Assembly (NCBI GenBank): GCA_030434245.1
Contig: JAUISX010000002.1
Location: 478,375-542,374 of the forward strand
Length of the DNA: 64,000 bases
Direction: 5' to 3'
From: Porphyromonadaceae bacterium W3.11
GTDB taxonomy: Bacteria > Bacteroidota > Bacteroidia > Bacteroidales > Porphyromonadaceae
Below the pieces are notes generated by a model that worked only from the letters and a program-made list of their open reading frames with translations, ran no database searches and was not told the origin of the DNA. Positions 9,321-18,029 of the stretch are shown here, in pieces. The number at the start of each line of letters is the position of its first letter. The first letter of the stretch is position 1. A program made the translations under genes and the position numbers.

Positions 9321-12300
9321 TTATCCTTTAAGTAATATTCCTTCTCTATCCATCTTATTCAAAAATTGGTCAATCGTCTCCAGCCTCCTTAGAAATACCG
9401 AATTGGATGCGATAATTTCCACGTTTCGAGCCATCGACTGGAGCAGCATAAATTGTGTACGATCCTGAAGCTCCTTCTTCTTTTCGAACTCCACCAAAAG
9501 TCTTAGCTGAAGTAATTGATTGGTGGAAATACCCATGAGCTCATTGATACTATCTTGGCTTGCTTGAGCTAATCCCCTTTTTTCGACAGCTTCTCGCTTA
9601 CTATCCATCTCAAATCCCTGCGCTTCCAATTCCGATTCAGCCTCTCGGATAGCATCCTCGTAAGCATCTAAGTTTTGGCGGTAATCCCTAACAAACTTTT
9701 TAATATCATCAATGATATCACCATCACCACCTACTGAAAAAGATGCTTTCATTCCTTCTGTTAGGGCATCAAAGTGCTCCTTAAAGTAGGTGGCGAATAA
9801 CTGCTGCTCTATGATTTGCATGATGACCTCACTCACTTTTCCGTCAAACTCCCTCAGAGCCGCCTCTATATCATTTGACCGAAACCCATCTGCAAGAGAT
9901 TGAGATAGCATCCCTCCTAAATCACCTGCCAGCTGACGAAAGCTATCCTCCATTTGCTTTTCGGCTTCGAGGGCTTTTTCTCGTATTTGCTCCCAATTAT
10001 CAACTAATTTTTTAGTGGCATCATCTAGCTTTGCATAATTCTCTATGATTTTGGGGTTCAGCTCAAATGTTTTACTACCAGACTTTAGGACACTTCCGAA
10101 TTGGCTTATTAGTGAGTTAAATATCGGAACTACCTTACGCTGGGTAGCCCCAAATAGTCCACCAATTATAGCTCCAATTCCAGCTCCAATTGCAGCTCCG
10201 ATGCCTGTACCTATTGGCCCAAGGAAAGAGCCAACAGCTGCTCCAGCGGCTGCACCTCCCCCAGCACCTTTAGCTATATTTTTCCCACTGACTACTTTTT
10301 TAGTTCCTACTTGTATTTGGCCTTCACCCATCCTATCAATCGTAGCAGATAGCTCCTCCATGGCACTGCGATACTGATTGGCACCAGCGATTACTTGAGC
10401 AAATGGATTATCGACTCCGAAAATATTGGAGGGCTTATACTTTAGAGCTTCTATACGGGCAAGTGCAGCACGGTGGTACGCATTCTCAATTAGTGATGCA
10501 AATCTAGCTTCCGCTTCTGCATTCTCTCGGGCCTGATTCATCGCCATCCCCACCAAATCAACCAAACCCGAAATACCAGCTCCTATTCGCTCAGGTAGGC
10601 TCAGGGTATCATCCATCAATTTAAGCACATCATCCACCCTATTGCTAAGCTCTCCAAACACTTCACCCATAATCCCACCCAATTTCGACATCGAGCCAAA
10701 AATACCCTTTACGGCATCTCCAAGCTCTTGCACTCTTTTCAGCGGTATTTTAGCAATCTCACCATTGAGACGCTCTTGCTCTACTCTAGCATCCTCAAGT
10801 GCTTCAGCTACATCATCACCTGCTTCAGCCATTTTTTCGAGCTGCGAAATACGCTTTTCGACACCTTCAAGCTGGATGTTGAGTTTATACTGCTCCCGAT
10901 CTGTGTCCAGCTTAAATCCACCTCTCTGATTAGCGATTTCAGCTCGCCTATTGGCTATTTGCTCTTGAAATGCAAGGTCCTTGAGCTCAAATTCACGAAG
11001 TAGCTTTGAGCGCTCTTTCATTCTAGCCAGCTCAATTTCATTAATTGTTTTATTTTGCTCTTCGATAGTTCCCCCCTTTTCTTTCACTACGGCTATCATT
11101 TGATTGTAGAAATCCTCTAGGTCCTCCAATCTTCTTTCCTTATCCGTAAGGAAGTTGGAGTTAAGCTCCTTTTCGAGCTCTTGGATGACCTTTTGAGATG
11201 CTTCCATGATACGCTGTCGCTCTACTTCATATTCTTTTTGCTGCTCTAGCTCCAACTCTCTCAGCAGACCTCTTTGCTTAGATACATCTATCTTTGACTT
11301 GGATTCAAGGTCATTGAGCTTACCTTCATACTCCTTTATTTTATCAATTCTTGATTTGTTTCTCGCATCCAGCACTGCTAATTCTCTAGCAGTGCCCTCC
11401 TGCATTTGAGCGATGATAGATGTACTCAATTCTTCCTCTATTGATTTCTGCAATGATGCTAATTGCTGGGCATAATCTACCACTGTCTTAGATGCAGATG
11501 CCAATTTGTTTTGAGCCGCAAGTCCACTTTTTTTCGTAAAGTTATTCCATACCGATTCATCATCCCAGGCTTCTTTAATTAGCTTTAATCCATCATTTAA
11601 CTCATCTTTAATTGCCTTATTCTTTTTTTCATAAGAGGCTTGCGCCATACCCTGTGCCGTCAATCCTTGTACACCATTCGCTACAGCTACCGAACCGACC
11701 ACATTTTGCCAAAATGTAGGCTTCACGCCACGCTTCTCGTGCTCAATCATTTTGGTGAGAGCTTCTTTATATCGCTCGGTTGCCAGCTCCATTTTAGCCA
11801 TAGCCATTGCACGATACTTCAAGGCTTCCTCAAATTCAATCTTTCCTTCTTTGAAGAGGTGCTCGATTTGCGATGTGTTACTAATACTTACTCCCAGCTG
11901 CTCAAAGTCACTTTTATTCTCACTAAGTAGTCGAGAGACATCACCTCCATTCGCTTTGAGCTCCTCATACATCACATTGAGCTTTCCCCAAGTCGCCATT
12001 TGGCTGGCAAGATGATTTGATGTAGCATCGGCAAGTTTTTGCGTGTCTTTTTGTTGCTGACGAATTCGATCGGTGATTTTACCAATAATATTGACCACAA
12101 AAGTAAGCCCCACAATCAAGCCACCAGTAATGACTATGCTAAGTGCTTTTGCTGCTGCTGTCGAAATTTTCATAGCTGCTGCTAAGCGTGTAGTCGCAGT
12201 AGCCCACATCTGTGTCCCTTTGGCCACTACTTGTGTCTGAAATGCCGAACCCTTGGCCAAGCTCATTTGCACTTGCTGGATGCCTACCACCAGAGCGATA

Positions 12301-12956
12301 GCACTCTGTAGCCTCACTTGGGCTTGTGCATAATTATCAGCACTACCACCAAGTGCGAAGTAAGCACCTTGTAGTGCAGACATCGAGCCCACCAATCCCT
12401 GCAATCCCTGCACCATTCCATCCCAGCTTCTACCATGTCCGAGTCGAGAGGACTCCTCATTCACGATTCGTGTGGCCCTTGAGAGCTCCTCGAGCTCTTT
12501 CCTAAGAGTATGGTACTCCTGAGTATTCCCCTTACCTGCGGCGATTAATTCTTGCATTTCGGCTTTCAAGCCACGCTGTCGTCGAGCTAATTCACCATAA
12601 GTATTATTCAGCTTATCAAGTGCCTTTTCTGCGGCATCCACATTGCTTTGTTGCTCCTTGATGGCATCGGTAATAGCAGCGATTTCACCCTTAGCACTTT
12701 TGATTTGGTTATCTATTACGCTGGAGCCTCCACTTTTCTTTTTCTGCTCCAGTTCACTTAGGATTTGTTTTTGCTCAAGAAGCGTAGCATTAAGCTCTTT
12801 CATCACCGCTTTCTCCATCTCTAGAGCATCTCGAGTTTGCTTGCGGGATTCAATCGATGTGCGGGCAAGCTCCTCCACTGATGTGGTGGCTTTATTTGCT
12901 TCTTCCGCTACATTACTACGTAGCTCAAAGTCTATATATACTGGTTCGGTATTCAT
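9321..12956 (-). CDS. Tail tape measure protein
   Basis: At 1211 aa this is the longest phage protein. The N-terminal ~250 residues are coiled coil (long runs of E, K and A). A hydrophobic stretch near residues 265-295 follows, then more coiled coil. A glycine/alanine-rich hydrophobic segment comes near residue 900 (GAAAGAAVGSFLGPIGTG and on), as seen in tape measure proteins. These fix tail length and pass into the host envelope. If about 1.5 angstrom per residue holds, the tail would be roughly 180 nm, consistent with a siphophage. Its ATG overlaps the stop of the -1 frame extension of the tail chaperone (ATGA at 12956-12953). Confidence 0.9.
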   Translation of the reverse strand: MNTEPVYIDFELRSNVAEEANKATTSVEELARTSIESRKQTRDALEMEKAVMKELNATLLEQKQILSELEQKKKSGGSSVIDNQIKSAKGEIAAITDAIKEQQSNVDAAEKALDKLNNTYGELARRQRGLKAEMQELIAAGKGNTQEYHTLRKELEELSRATRIVNEESSRLGHGRSWDGMVQGLQGLVGSMSALQGAYFALGGSADNYAQAQVRLQSAIALVVGIQQVQMSLAKGSAFQTQVVAKGTQMWATATTRLAAAMKISTAAAKALSIVITGGLIVGLTFVVNIIGKITDRIRQQQKDTQKLADATSNHLASQMATWGKLNVMYEELKANGGDVSRLLSENKSDFEQLGVSISNTSQIEHLFKEGKIEFEEALKYRAMAMAKMELATERYKEALTKMIEHEKRGVKPTFWQNVVGSVAVANGVQGLTAQGMAQASYEKKNKAIKDELNDGLKLIKEAWDDESVWNNFTKKSGLAAQNKLASASKTVVDYAQQLASLQKSIEEELSTSIIAQMQEGTARELAVLDARNKSRIDKIKEYEGKLNDLESKSKIDVSKQRGLLRELELEQQKEYEVERQRIMEASQKVIQELEKELNSNFLTDKERRLEDLEDFYNQMIAVVKEKGGTIEEQNKTINEIELARMKERSKLLREFELKDLAFQEQIANRRAEIANQRGGFKLDTDREQYKLNIQLEGVEKRISQLEKMAEAGDDVAEALEDARVEQERLNGEIAKIPLKRVQELGDAVKGIFGSMSKLGGIMGEVFGELSNRVDDVLKLMDDTLSLPERIGAGISGLVDLVGMAMNQARENAEAEARFASLIENAYHRAALARIEALKYKPSNIFGVDNPFAQVIAGANQYRSAMEELSATIDRMGEGQIQVGTKKVVSGKNIAKGAGGGAAAGAAVGSFLGPIGTGIGAAIGAGIGAIIGGLFGATQRKVVPIFNSLISQFGSVLKSGSKTFELNPKIIENYAKLDDATKKLVDNWEQIREKALEAEKQMEDSFRQLAGDLGGMLSQSLADGFRSNDIEAALREFDGKVSEVIMQIIEQQLFATYFKEHFDALTEGMKASFSVGGDGDIIDDIKKFVRDYRQNLDAYEDAIREAESELEAQGFEMDSKREAVEKRGLAQASQDSINELMGISTNQLLQLRLLVEFEKKKELQDRTQFMLLQSMARNVEIIASNSVFLRRLETIDQFLNKMDREGILLKG

Positions 12957-13273
12957 GATTTCTTCAAGAAATTCTTCAATTCACTACTACTCTCTATCTC
13001 TTTAGCATTAGCTTCATCCCATTCATCAGGTTCTTCATCAGGTTCTTCATCGCTACTGTGTCGGAGCTGATCAGCTGATTCGAGCAGGAGCTCTATCCAA
13101 GGCTCATCCCAGAGCAATTGCTTGAGGGATACTCCTAGCTCTCTACGAAGCTGTCCGATAATTCCGAAGGGGCTTTCGAGTCCTCTGTATGCTCGCTTCT
13201 CTTTTGACCCGTCATATTGATGAGGCTTGCTATGGCCATCATCAAGGCGGTAGAATTTGTAAAAGCCTCTACA
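12953..13273 (-). CDS. -1 frame extension of the tail assembly chaperone (GT-type)
   Basis: This frame is open from 13273 to a TGA at 12955-12953 and has no ATG, GTG or TTG before the upstream gene stops at 13135. It can therefore only be read by slipping back one base. It continues well past that stop and encodes a coherent C-terminal domain (GIIGQLRRELGVSLKQLLWD, then EPWIELLLESADQLRH), an acidic run and a lysine end (LKNFLKKS). Its stop overlaps the tape measure ATG. Long-tailed phages widely make a G and a GT chaperone by this means. The slip site is not certain; TCAAAAG near 13201-13207 and AAGCCCCT near 13171-13178 are candidates. Confidence 0.7.
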   Translation of the reverse strand, partial: CRGFYKFYRLDDGHSKPHQYDGSKEKRAYRGLESPFGIIGQLRRELGVSLKQLLWDEPWIELLLESADQLRHSSDEEPDEEPDEWDEANAKEIESSSELKNFLKKS

Positions 13274-13656
13274 TCATTCATGCTTTGTACCACTTGCCAA
13301 AGCTGAAGAAGTGATTTGCCAGTGAGGCTCCACCTCAATTGCCAAGCTAAGAGCTTACAGAATAGCTGCTGCTTCACGGGGTGATTGAGGACCGCAAGAG
13401 CAATAGCTTCGGAGAGTGGTACTGCCTGCTCAGCAGATAGAGCTGTATTATTCCACTTACTACTCAATTCGCTCAAACTACAACTCCTACTAAGTTTATC
13501 TATCTTGATAATCGTACCGAGCTTCAGAGCTCTAATAGTTGCATATCGTGGACATATCCACCTTAAGAAGAAAGGAGCGGTCAGTCGAAACCGCACGCCC
13601 CTTTCTAATAGTAAATCTGCCGCCAGAATAGGCATATCTATCTCTTTACTTTTCAT
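13135..13656 (-). CDS. Tail assembly chaperone (G-type)
   Basis: This 173-aa protein is immediately upstream of the tape measure gene. It is helical and has no membrane segment. It starts with MKSKEIDMPILAADLLLERG, and a mid-region of amphipathic helices follows. Position and the overlapping -1 frame with a conserved-looking extension (previous entry) identify it as the chaperone that coats the tape measure protein during tail assembly. Sequence alone would not have been enough. Confidence 0.7.
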   Translation of the reverse strand: MKSKEIDMPILAADLLLERGVRFRLTAPFFLRWICPRYATIRALKLGTIIKIDKLSRSCSLSELSSKWNNTALSAEQAVPLSEAIALAVLNHPVKQQLFCKLLAWQLRWSLTGKSLLQLWQVVQSMNDVEAFTNSTALMMAIASLINMTGQKRSEHTEDSKAPSELSDSFVES

Positions 13657-13662
13657 AATGAC

Positions 13663-14262
13663 TTATATACCTGAGTCTCCAGAATCAGTTTCTTCTGGAT
13701 CGGGACTAGTATTTACGCCCCCTCCGCTTACACCAGTGGGTCTCTTATCTGGGAAATCAATCACAACACCATTTCCTTCCTCAAGGCATTCAAAGTAAAA
13801 TGGGAATTTAAACATGCCACCCTTACCCAATTTTAAATCCATTCGTATATATCCTCTAGCGTTCGGTATGAAGATAAGCGAGTCATCCCACAATCTGATC
13901 AAAATAGAAGTGTTTATCTGACTATTGTGATTATAAGATGTCGGGCCACTATACAGATCTGCGAAAGGAGATGGATAACCACCACTTTCGTCCTTTTTAC
14001 CTTTACAGATAAATGTTCCTTGAAATGTAATGGCACTTGAATTAAAATCAACCTCAAGAGGTGTTTTTAATTCATTCACTCGAATCTCATCCTTTTCGTA
14101 AGGTTCTTGACGAATAAATATCTCATCATTTTCCAGCGTATACAACTTATACGCTTGCTTATTTGACTTGCTCTTAAACAAATCATATCCATCAAGGTCA
14201 ATAGGTTCATCTCCAAATTCGATACTCTTAACTCTTGCTCTAATTGGAATATTTTTCTCCAT
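13663..14262 (-). CDS. Putative major tail tube protein
   Basis: This 199-aa protein is rich in beta strands, with polar loops (KSNKQAYKLYTLENDEIFI; MDLKLGKGGMFKFPFYFECL) and a glycine- and serine-rich acidic tail that ends DPEETDSGDSGI. It lies between an HU-like gene and the tail chaperone, which is where the tail tube protein sits in most siphophages. The start lies 16 bases after the upstream stop. I did not recognise the family from sequence. The tube role is inferred from order, size and strand content. Confidence 0.5.
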   Translation of the reverse strand: MEKNIPIRARVKSIEFGDEPIDLDGYDLFKSKSNKQAYKLYTLENDEIFIRQEPYEKDEIRVNELKTPLEVDFNSSAITFQGTFICKGKKDESGGYPSPFADLYSGPTSYNHNSQINTSILIRLWDDSLIFIPNARGYIRMDLKLGKGGMFKFPFYFECLEEGNGVVIDFPDKRPTGVSGGGVNTSPDPEETDSGDSGI

Positions 14263-14278
14263 AACTATTACTATTACT

Positions 14279-14743
14279 TTAAATTCCTAAGTCTTCTCCA
14301 GATCCCGGTTCAGCAGGTCTGGTCTCTTTTTCACTCTCTTCTTTTTTGCCAATACTGCACACATTTTCGGAGCACTCGAGCTGTAGCTGCTTGAGCTCAT
14401 CCTTGATGTAGGTGGATGGCGTAAACCGCATATTAACGCCCTTGATGTAATCAGCGGTAAACTTCTCGCCAGCGGGTACCGACCTGCTCGATAGGCGGGG
14501 TGTGAAAGTCCCCAACTCATGGAGATTGACCGAGTAGCCCAGTCGGATGTACTCAGCCACCACTTCGCCCAGGTGCGTCAGTACGTTCATCACATCACCT
14601 CGACCAAGGGAGGTGATTTGCTCCAGTCGCTTGGCGATATCCCTAATGGGTACACGCCCTCTATTGACCTGCATGGCAGACTGCATCACTTGATTGTCTT
14701 TCAGCCTGTTCTTTCGTTGGATTATCTTGTATTGAAATGCCAT
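14279..14743 (-). CDS. HU-like DNA-binding protein
   Basis: This 154-aa protein has an HU-type core of about 100 residues. It begins MAFQYKIIQRKNRLKD, then GRVPIRDIAKRLEQITSLGRGDVMNVLTHLGEVVAEYIRLGY in sections, then VNLHELGTFTPRLSSRSVPAGE, matching the HU helix pair and the start of the DNA-wrapping arm. A charged, low-complexity C-terminal tail follows. Such HU-like proteins are common in Bacteroidetes and their phages. A place in the late operon suggests a role in DNA packing or virion assembly rather than transposition, but this is inference. Confidence 0.7.
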   Translation of the reverse strand: MAFQYKIIQRKNRLKDNQVMQSAMQVNRGRVPIRDIAKRLEQITSLGRGDVMNVLTHLGEVVAEYIRLGYSVNLHELGTFTPRLSSRSVPAGEKFTADYIKGVNMRFTPSTYIKDELKQLQLECSENVCSIGKKEESEKETRPAEPGSGEDLGI

Positions 14744-14753
14744 TTAATTTGTG

Positions 14754-14824
14754 TTTATAGATGAGTAAATTCGTTTATAGACGCGGTGGTGTCCATTTAT
14801 AGACACGGATAAATCCGTATATAG
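14754..14824. repeat. Four-fold TTTATAG repeat with ~21 bp spacing
   Basis: TTTATAG at 14754, 14774 and 14796, and TATATAG at 14818, are spaced 20, 22 and 22 bases apart, close to two helical turns. The array covers the gap upstream of the HU-like gene and the last codons of the spanin-like gene. It could be a protein-binding array or chance in AT-rich DNA. Confidence 0.35.
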
Positions 14825-15224
14825 ATGCCATTACCCCGATCCACATCAAGGCTTTTTGCCACCAGTGTAGGTGGTTCACTTCTATCTCTCGGACCACTTC
14901 CACGGGTACTTCCTTGATGGTAGTCGTTTCGGGGTACTCGACGCGCTCTGGAGGGTGCCTCGCTTGTAGCTCGAGCATACCTTGTCTTAATTGCCATAGG
15001 AGCTGTAGCCCTTTAGGAGAGACAGACACTCCTGATGTCTGAGTGCCATTTGAAAGCCGTTCGAGCGGCACTCGTATGAGTACCGAGTCGCCTGGTAGCT
15101 CAATTGTCTTTAGCTCCACTTGGGTGGTCTCCTTAATCGGCACCTGCTGGATCACAGGTTGCTTCGCCCTGCATCCTGCAAGGGCGATGAGCATTAAAAT
15201 GAGTATTAAATAGTGTTTAATCAT
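14775..15224 (-). CDS. Spanin-like lipoprotein with C-terminal membrane anchor
   Basis: The N-terminus is a lipoprotein signal with lipobox LALAGC (Cys18), so the mature end should be lipidated. About 95 periplasmic residues follow (KETTQVELKTIELPG, then PPERVEYPETTTIKEVPVEV). A single hydrophobic segment near the C-terminus (WWQKALMWIGVMASIYGFI) ends in a short basic tail. A lipoprotein tip at one end and an inner-membrane anchor at the other is the layout of unimolecular spanins, which fuse the two membranes in the last step of lysis. It sits two genes after the endolysin-like gene. It overlaps the start of that operon neighbour at 15217-15224. Confidence 0.55.
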   Translation of the reverse strand: MIKHYLILILMLIALAGCRAKQPVIQQVPIKETTQVELKTIELPGDSVLIRVPLERLSNGTQTSGVSVSPKGLQLLWQLRQGMLELQARHPPERVEYPETTTIKEVPVEVVREIEVNHLHWWQKALMWIGVMASIYGFIRVYKWTPPRL

Positions 15225-15546
15225 CTTTTTTAATCGTTGTAGTTCTACGTCTCGAGCGAGGGATGGATATGTTCATCTCCTTCAGCACAGCACTCATCGC
15301 CTCGGACTCCTCACGCAATGCCTCCAGCTGACGCATCAGCTCCTGCTGGTTGACCTGCAATTGTGAGTTTTCAAGCCGCAGCTGCACCACCTCCTCAAGC
15401 AATGATTTATTTTTCTCGGAGAGTAGGTCGATGCTATCCTGCAGATCCCGTAGAAAGTCATTATTCGCCTTCCTTCGACCCGCTAACCAAGCTATCGGAG
15501 TGCCGATCAGCCCAAGTACTGTACCTATGAGTAAATTCCAATCCAT
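15217..15546 (-). CDS. Small membrane protein with coiled coil, holin-like or lysis-associated
   Basis: This 109-aa protein has one N-terminal membrane segment (MDWNLLIGTVLGLIGTPIAW). A long coiled coil follows (DLQDSIDLLSEKNKSLLEEV, then QLRLENSQLQVNQQELMRQL), with a basic tail (SRRRTTTIKK). It lies between the endolysin-like and spanin-like genes, so it belongs to the lysis cassette. It might be a single-pass holin or an inner-membrane spanin partner. A single membrane segment with a long coiled coil is unlike most holins, so the exact role is open. Confidence 0.55.
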   Translation of the reverse strand: MDWNLLIGTVLGLIGTPIAWLAGRRKANNDFLRDLQDSIDLLSEKNKSLLEEVVQLRLENSQLQVNQQELMRQLEALREESEAMSAVLKEMNISIPRSRRRTTTIKKDD

Positions 15547-15570
15547 TAATTAACCTTTCTCTTTCACATT

Positions 15571-15584
15571 CCCCCTTTAGGGGG
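15571..15584. repeat. CCCCCTTTAGGGGG hairpin repeat
   Basis: This perfect 14-base palindrome-like element (five C, TTTA, five G) lies between the lysis gene and the endolysin-like gene. The same 14 bases occur inside mobB at 60191-60204, and a variant (CCCCCTCTGGGG) lies at 50987-50998 upstream of traK. It may act as an attenuator here; as a dispersed family it is discussed in the findings. Confidence 0.5.
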
Positions 15585-15595
15585 TTAGGGGGCTT

Positions 15596-16003
15596 CTAAA
15601 TCATCTCCCAGGCACGCTCGATCAGTGCCATATCACCCACGTACCTGCCATTTTCCACACGGCTAATCGCATACGCCAGCTTGCAGAGCTCTACTTTATC
15701 TGTCGCCTTGAGCATCTTACCTGGCAAGATGCCAGAGTATTCAGCTGCACGGCGGATGTAGGCTTCGGTGTCGTTTTCGTTGCTCGGGGCCCAGCGGGTA
15801 ATGATCGCCCGCAGGGTCGTCCGCTTGTGCTTAGTGATGTAAGTTCTGAGCGTCATCAGCAGAGCACGGTAACCGTACTCCAAGCTGACAAACTGCTCAA
15901 ACTGCCTATCTGTGCGCTCACCTGGAGGCACCTCGCCACGCCAGCTATTGCCTATGCGGATATTGCCTGGGTTATTATTCCTTATGCCTCGAGGTACTCT
16001 CAT
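15596..16003 (-). CDS. Putative endolysin (RGIRNNNPGNIR family)
   Basis: This 135-aa protein starts with the highly characteristic block RGIRNNNPGNIRIG. It continues with FVSLEYGYRALLMTLRTYI and an ordered set of helices (ITRWAPSNENDTEAYIRRAA). This family is often labelled structural protein P5 in Bacteroidetes genomes and is related to phage peptidoglycan hydrolases. No signal peptide is present, so it would need the neighbouring holin-like protein to reach the wall. The catalytic residues are not certain from inspection. It may instead be a virion-bound lysin, since the capsid gene is immediately upstream. Confidence 0.65.
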   Translation of the reverse strand: MRVPRGIRNNNPGNIRIGNSWRGEVPPGERTDRQFEQFVSLEYGYRALLMTLRTYITKHKRTTLRAIITRWAPSNENDTEAYIRRAAEYSGILPGKMLKATDKVELCKLAYAISRVENGRYVGDMALIERAWEMI

Positions 16004-16007
16004 TACA

Positions 16008-16904
16008 TCACGCTATTGCCTCCTGTACGATGGCGTATACACCCTTCTTGTCGTTGCGGCGTTTTCCTCCACCTGCGCGAAGCAAGAAAGCATAGACATC
16101 ACCATAGTAGAGAGGAGAATCCTCATCTCCAAACATTTTTACTTCTCCCAGTGCGCGCGATACATAGTCCTCGTGCCATGCAAGTACTCCAGCGTTGTCT
16201 GTCTCTGCAGGTGTTTTGGATAATGCGTACCCATTGTAGACGAGTGCAGTACTTCGCATCATGATCTTAAAGCCGTAAAGCTCGCCGACGATACCCTTCT
16301 TGACATCCACTGCTGAGAAAAATGCGGCAGACTCCTTGACGGTCAAGCTTTCGATGAACTGATCGTACATGATTGCATCCATCAATGCGTACCTCCCTTC
16401 CGCAGGGATTTCGTCCACATTCATCTTCGTAAAGACTTTCCGTAGGTCGTCCTTAGTGAACGCCTTACGTTTGCCTGTCGCCTCTGGGACATGAGCATCT
16501 ACTTCCGCTCCTGATGTCTTCAGGATGCGCGTAGAATCACCGACAGGGGCCCATTTTTGGAGGATGCTTTCGTGAGTTTTGCGATGCAGCTCCTTTTTGT
16601 CACTGCTGATCACACTTTGTCGCTTGTCATAAGACAGCTGTACCGTATCTGCATTCGAGATGCGGATAGGATTAGTGGTAAACTCAGAAAGGTCGTACGT
16701 CACGTCGTAGTCCTTACGTTCCTCCACCTTGGCAGGCAATTCAGTTCTGTTTTCTACCACTCCGCTAGGAGCTCCTGCATTTGGGATGTGCACCGTCTTG
16801 TGGTCGACATACTCTGAGTCATCTCTGGACTTGCTCGCAAATGAGTCGTCAGGGTAAAGTCCCTCTTCGATATCTTTAAGCCAAATTTCTTTTTCTAAAG
16901 CCAT
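16008..16904 (-). CDS. Major capsid protein
   Basis: This 298-aa protein follows the protease/scaffold gene, the usual order in tailed phages. The sequence has a capsid-like character: an N-terminal arm (EKEIWLKDIEEGLYPDDSF), a region with alternating strands and helices, and a central E-loop-like part. It ends GKRRNDKKGVYAIVQEAIA. Proline, aspartate and lysine are spread evenly and there are no membrane segments. Distant Mu-like capsid proteins of Bacteroidetes share this size. The identification is by gene order plus general pattern. Confidence 0.75.
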   Translation of the reverse strand: MALEKEIWLKDIEEGLYPDDSFASKSRDDSEYVDHKTVHIPNAGAPSGVVENRTELPAKVEERKDYDVTYDLSEFTTNPIRISNADTVQLSYDKRQSVISSDKKELHRKTHESILQKWAPVGDSTRILKTSGAEVDAHVPEATGKRKAFTKDDLRKVFTKMNVDEIPAEGRYALMDAIMYDQFIESLTVKESAAFFSAVDVKKGIVGELYGFKIMMRSTALVYNGYALSKTPAETDNAGVLAWHEDYVSRALGEVKMFGDEDSPLYYGDVYAFLLRAGGGKRRNDKKGVYAIVQEAIA

Positions 16905-16929
16905 AACTATTTGTTTTTATTATTACTAC

Positions 16930-17898
16930 TTATCTTGGTTCGCGTCCGAAGCATTCCTTGAATTTCTCTCGGTACTCTTCGGGGTACTTCTCTTTGAGCT
17001 CCGCCAGCCTATTAGCCTTGTCGATTTCCGTCCAGCTCATGGTGAGGAGTCCGTCCTCCTTTTTGTCGGAGTTGTTGATTTGGTTAGCGATGGATGGTCG
17101 CTCGGGGAGTCCATTTATCATCGCTTTTGCTGCCTCATGATTGAGGGCAAAGAGCTGGAGGGTACTCTCCTTGGCAGATGCTGCGAGCTTCCCTGCCTTG
17201 ATGGCTTCGTCGGTGAGCTTGACTGCCTCTTCCTTGAGGGCTGCTGCCTCCTTCTCCTTGATGCCCTTGAGCTCAGCTGATAGCTCCTGATTGGTCTGTG
17301 AGAGCTTCTGCACCGCCTGCAACACCTCTGATTCATTGGAGTTGTCTGCAAGGTTCAGCAGCTCGAGTAGTTGCTTATTCATACCTTCTGTTTTTGTTAT
17401 TGGTTTATCTATTAGTGTTATAATCGTTTCGATGTCTGTACTGCTCTCCATATTGATTTTGGTGCCGTAGGCGTCGTAGAGCGCCACTGAGAGTGCATTA
17501 TGATTAGCACCGATAGTGCATATAGAGGCTTCGCGTACCACCCACTCGGTAACCGTCGCATACTTTTGTCCTGCGAGCATCACTGATGCATCGGTAGAGC
17601 TTGCCACCGCCCACGCACCGATGCTACAGGCTTTGATATATCCAGCCTCAACCTTGCGGGCAATCTCGGCCGCCTTGGGGTCTTTTAGGTCAAAATTAGC
17701 ATCAGCCAAAATCTTGGTGCCCTCGATGCGGATGTTCTCCCACCTACCAATAGGTAGCTCCCAATTGTCGTGGTTCCAGAGCATCACAGGGTTTTTGTGA
17801 AACTCCTCGAGGTTGGCCCCAGAGGTGAGCATTCGGAACCCGTGCGTATTTAGTGTCTCGTCGTGCAAGACGAATGTTATCAGTTTATCCTTTGCCAT
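16930..17898 (-). CDS. Prohead protease fused to scaffold
   Basis: Residues 1-~150 resemble an HK97/S78-type prohead protease: HDETLNTHGFRMLTSGANLE at the start, NPVMLWNHDNWELPIGRWEN, then GYIKACSIGAWAVA with a serine in the place expected for the catalytic residue. His in LWNHD may be its partner. The C-terminal half (after ~170) is a lysine/glutamate/alanine coiled coil (LKGIKEKEAAALKEEAVKL), typical of an internal scaffold. A fused protease-scaffold in front of the capsid gene is common. It starts a minus-strand late operon diverging from the terminase genes. Confidence 0.8.
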   Translation of the reverse strand: MAKDKLITFVLHDETLNTHGFRMLTSGANLEEFHKNPVMLWNHDNWELPIGRWENIRIEGTKILADANFDLKDPKAAEIARKVEAGYIKACSIGAWAVASSTDASVMLAGQKYATVTEWVVREASICTIGANHNALSVALYDAYGTKINMESSTDIETIITLIDKPITKTEGMNKQLLELLNLADNSNESEVLQAVQKLSQTNQELSAELKGIKEKEAAALKEEAVKLTDEAIKAGKLAASAKESTLQLFALNHEAAKAMINGLPERPSIANQINNSDKKEDGLLTMSWTEIDKANRLAELKEKYPEEYREKFKECFGREPR

Positions 17899-17957
17899 AG
17901 CGTCTATTATTAATTACACCACAAAGTTGGCAACTACCTTCTAACACTCATAAAACC

Positions 17958-17974
17958 AGTGCCATAGTGGCACT
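17958..17974. promoter_or_regulatory. Palindrome between the divergent late operons
   Basis: AGTGCCA-TAG-TGGCACT is a perfect 7-bp inverted repeat with a three-base spacer, in the 131-base gap between the protease/scaffold (-) and small terminase (+) genes. It is followed on + by ACTTTTTTC. It may be an operator or activator site shared by both late promoters, or a terminator-like hairpin. No strong TAnnTTTG box was seen beside it, as expected of promoters that need a phage activator. Confidence 0.45.
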
Positions 17975-18029
17975 ACTTTTTTCTTTTGGGGCTTTTTCAG
18001 CTCAATTTTGCAGTAAAGATTTAGAGATT

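Noticed and set aside
17967..18029. Hydrophobic N-terminus for the small terminase
   Set aside because: An artefact of the open frame in the divergent promoter region; the ATG at 18030 begins the normal protein.
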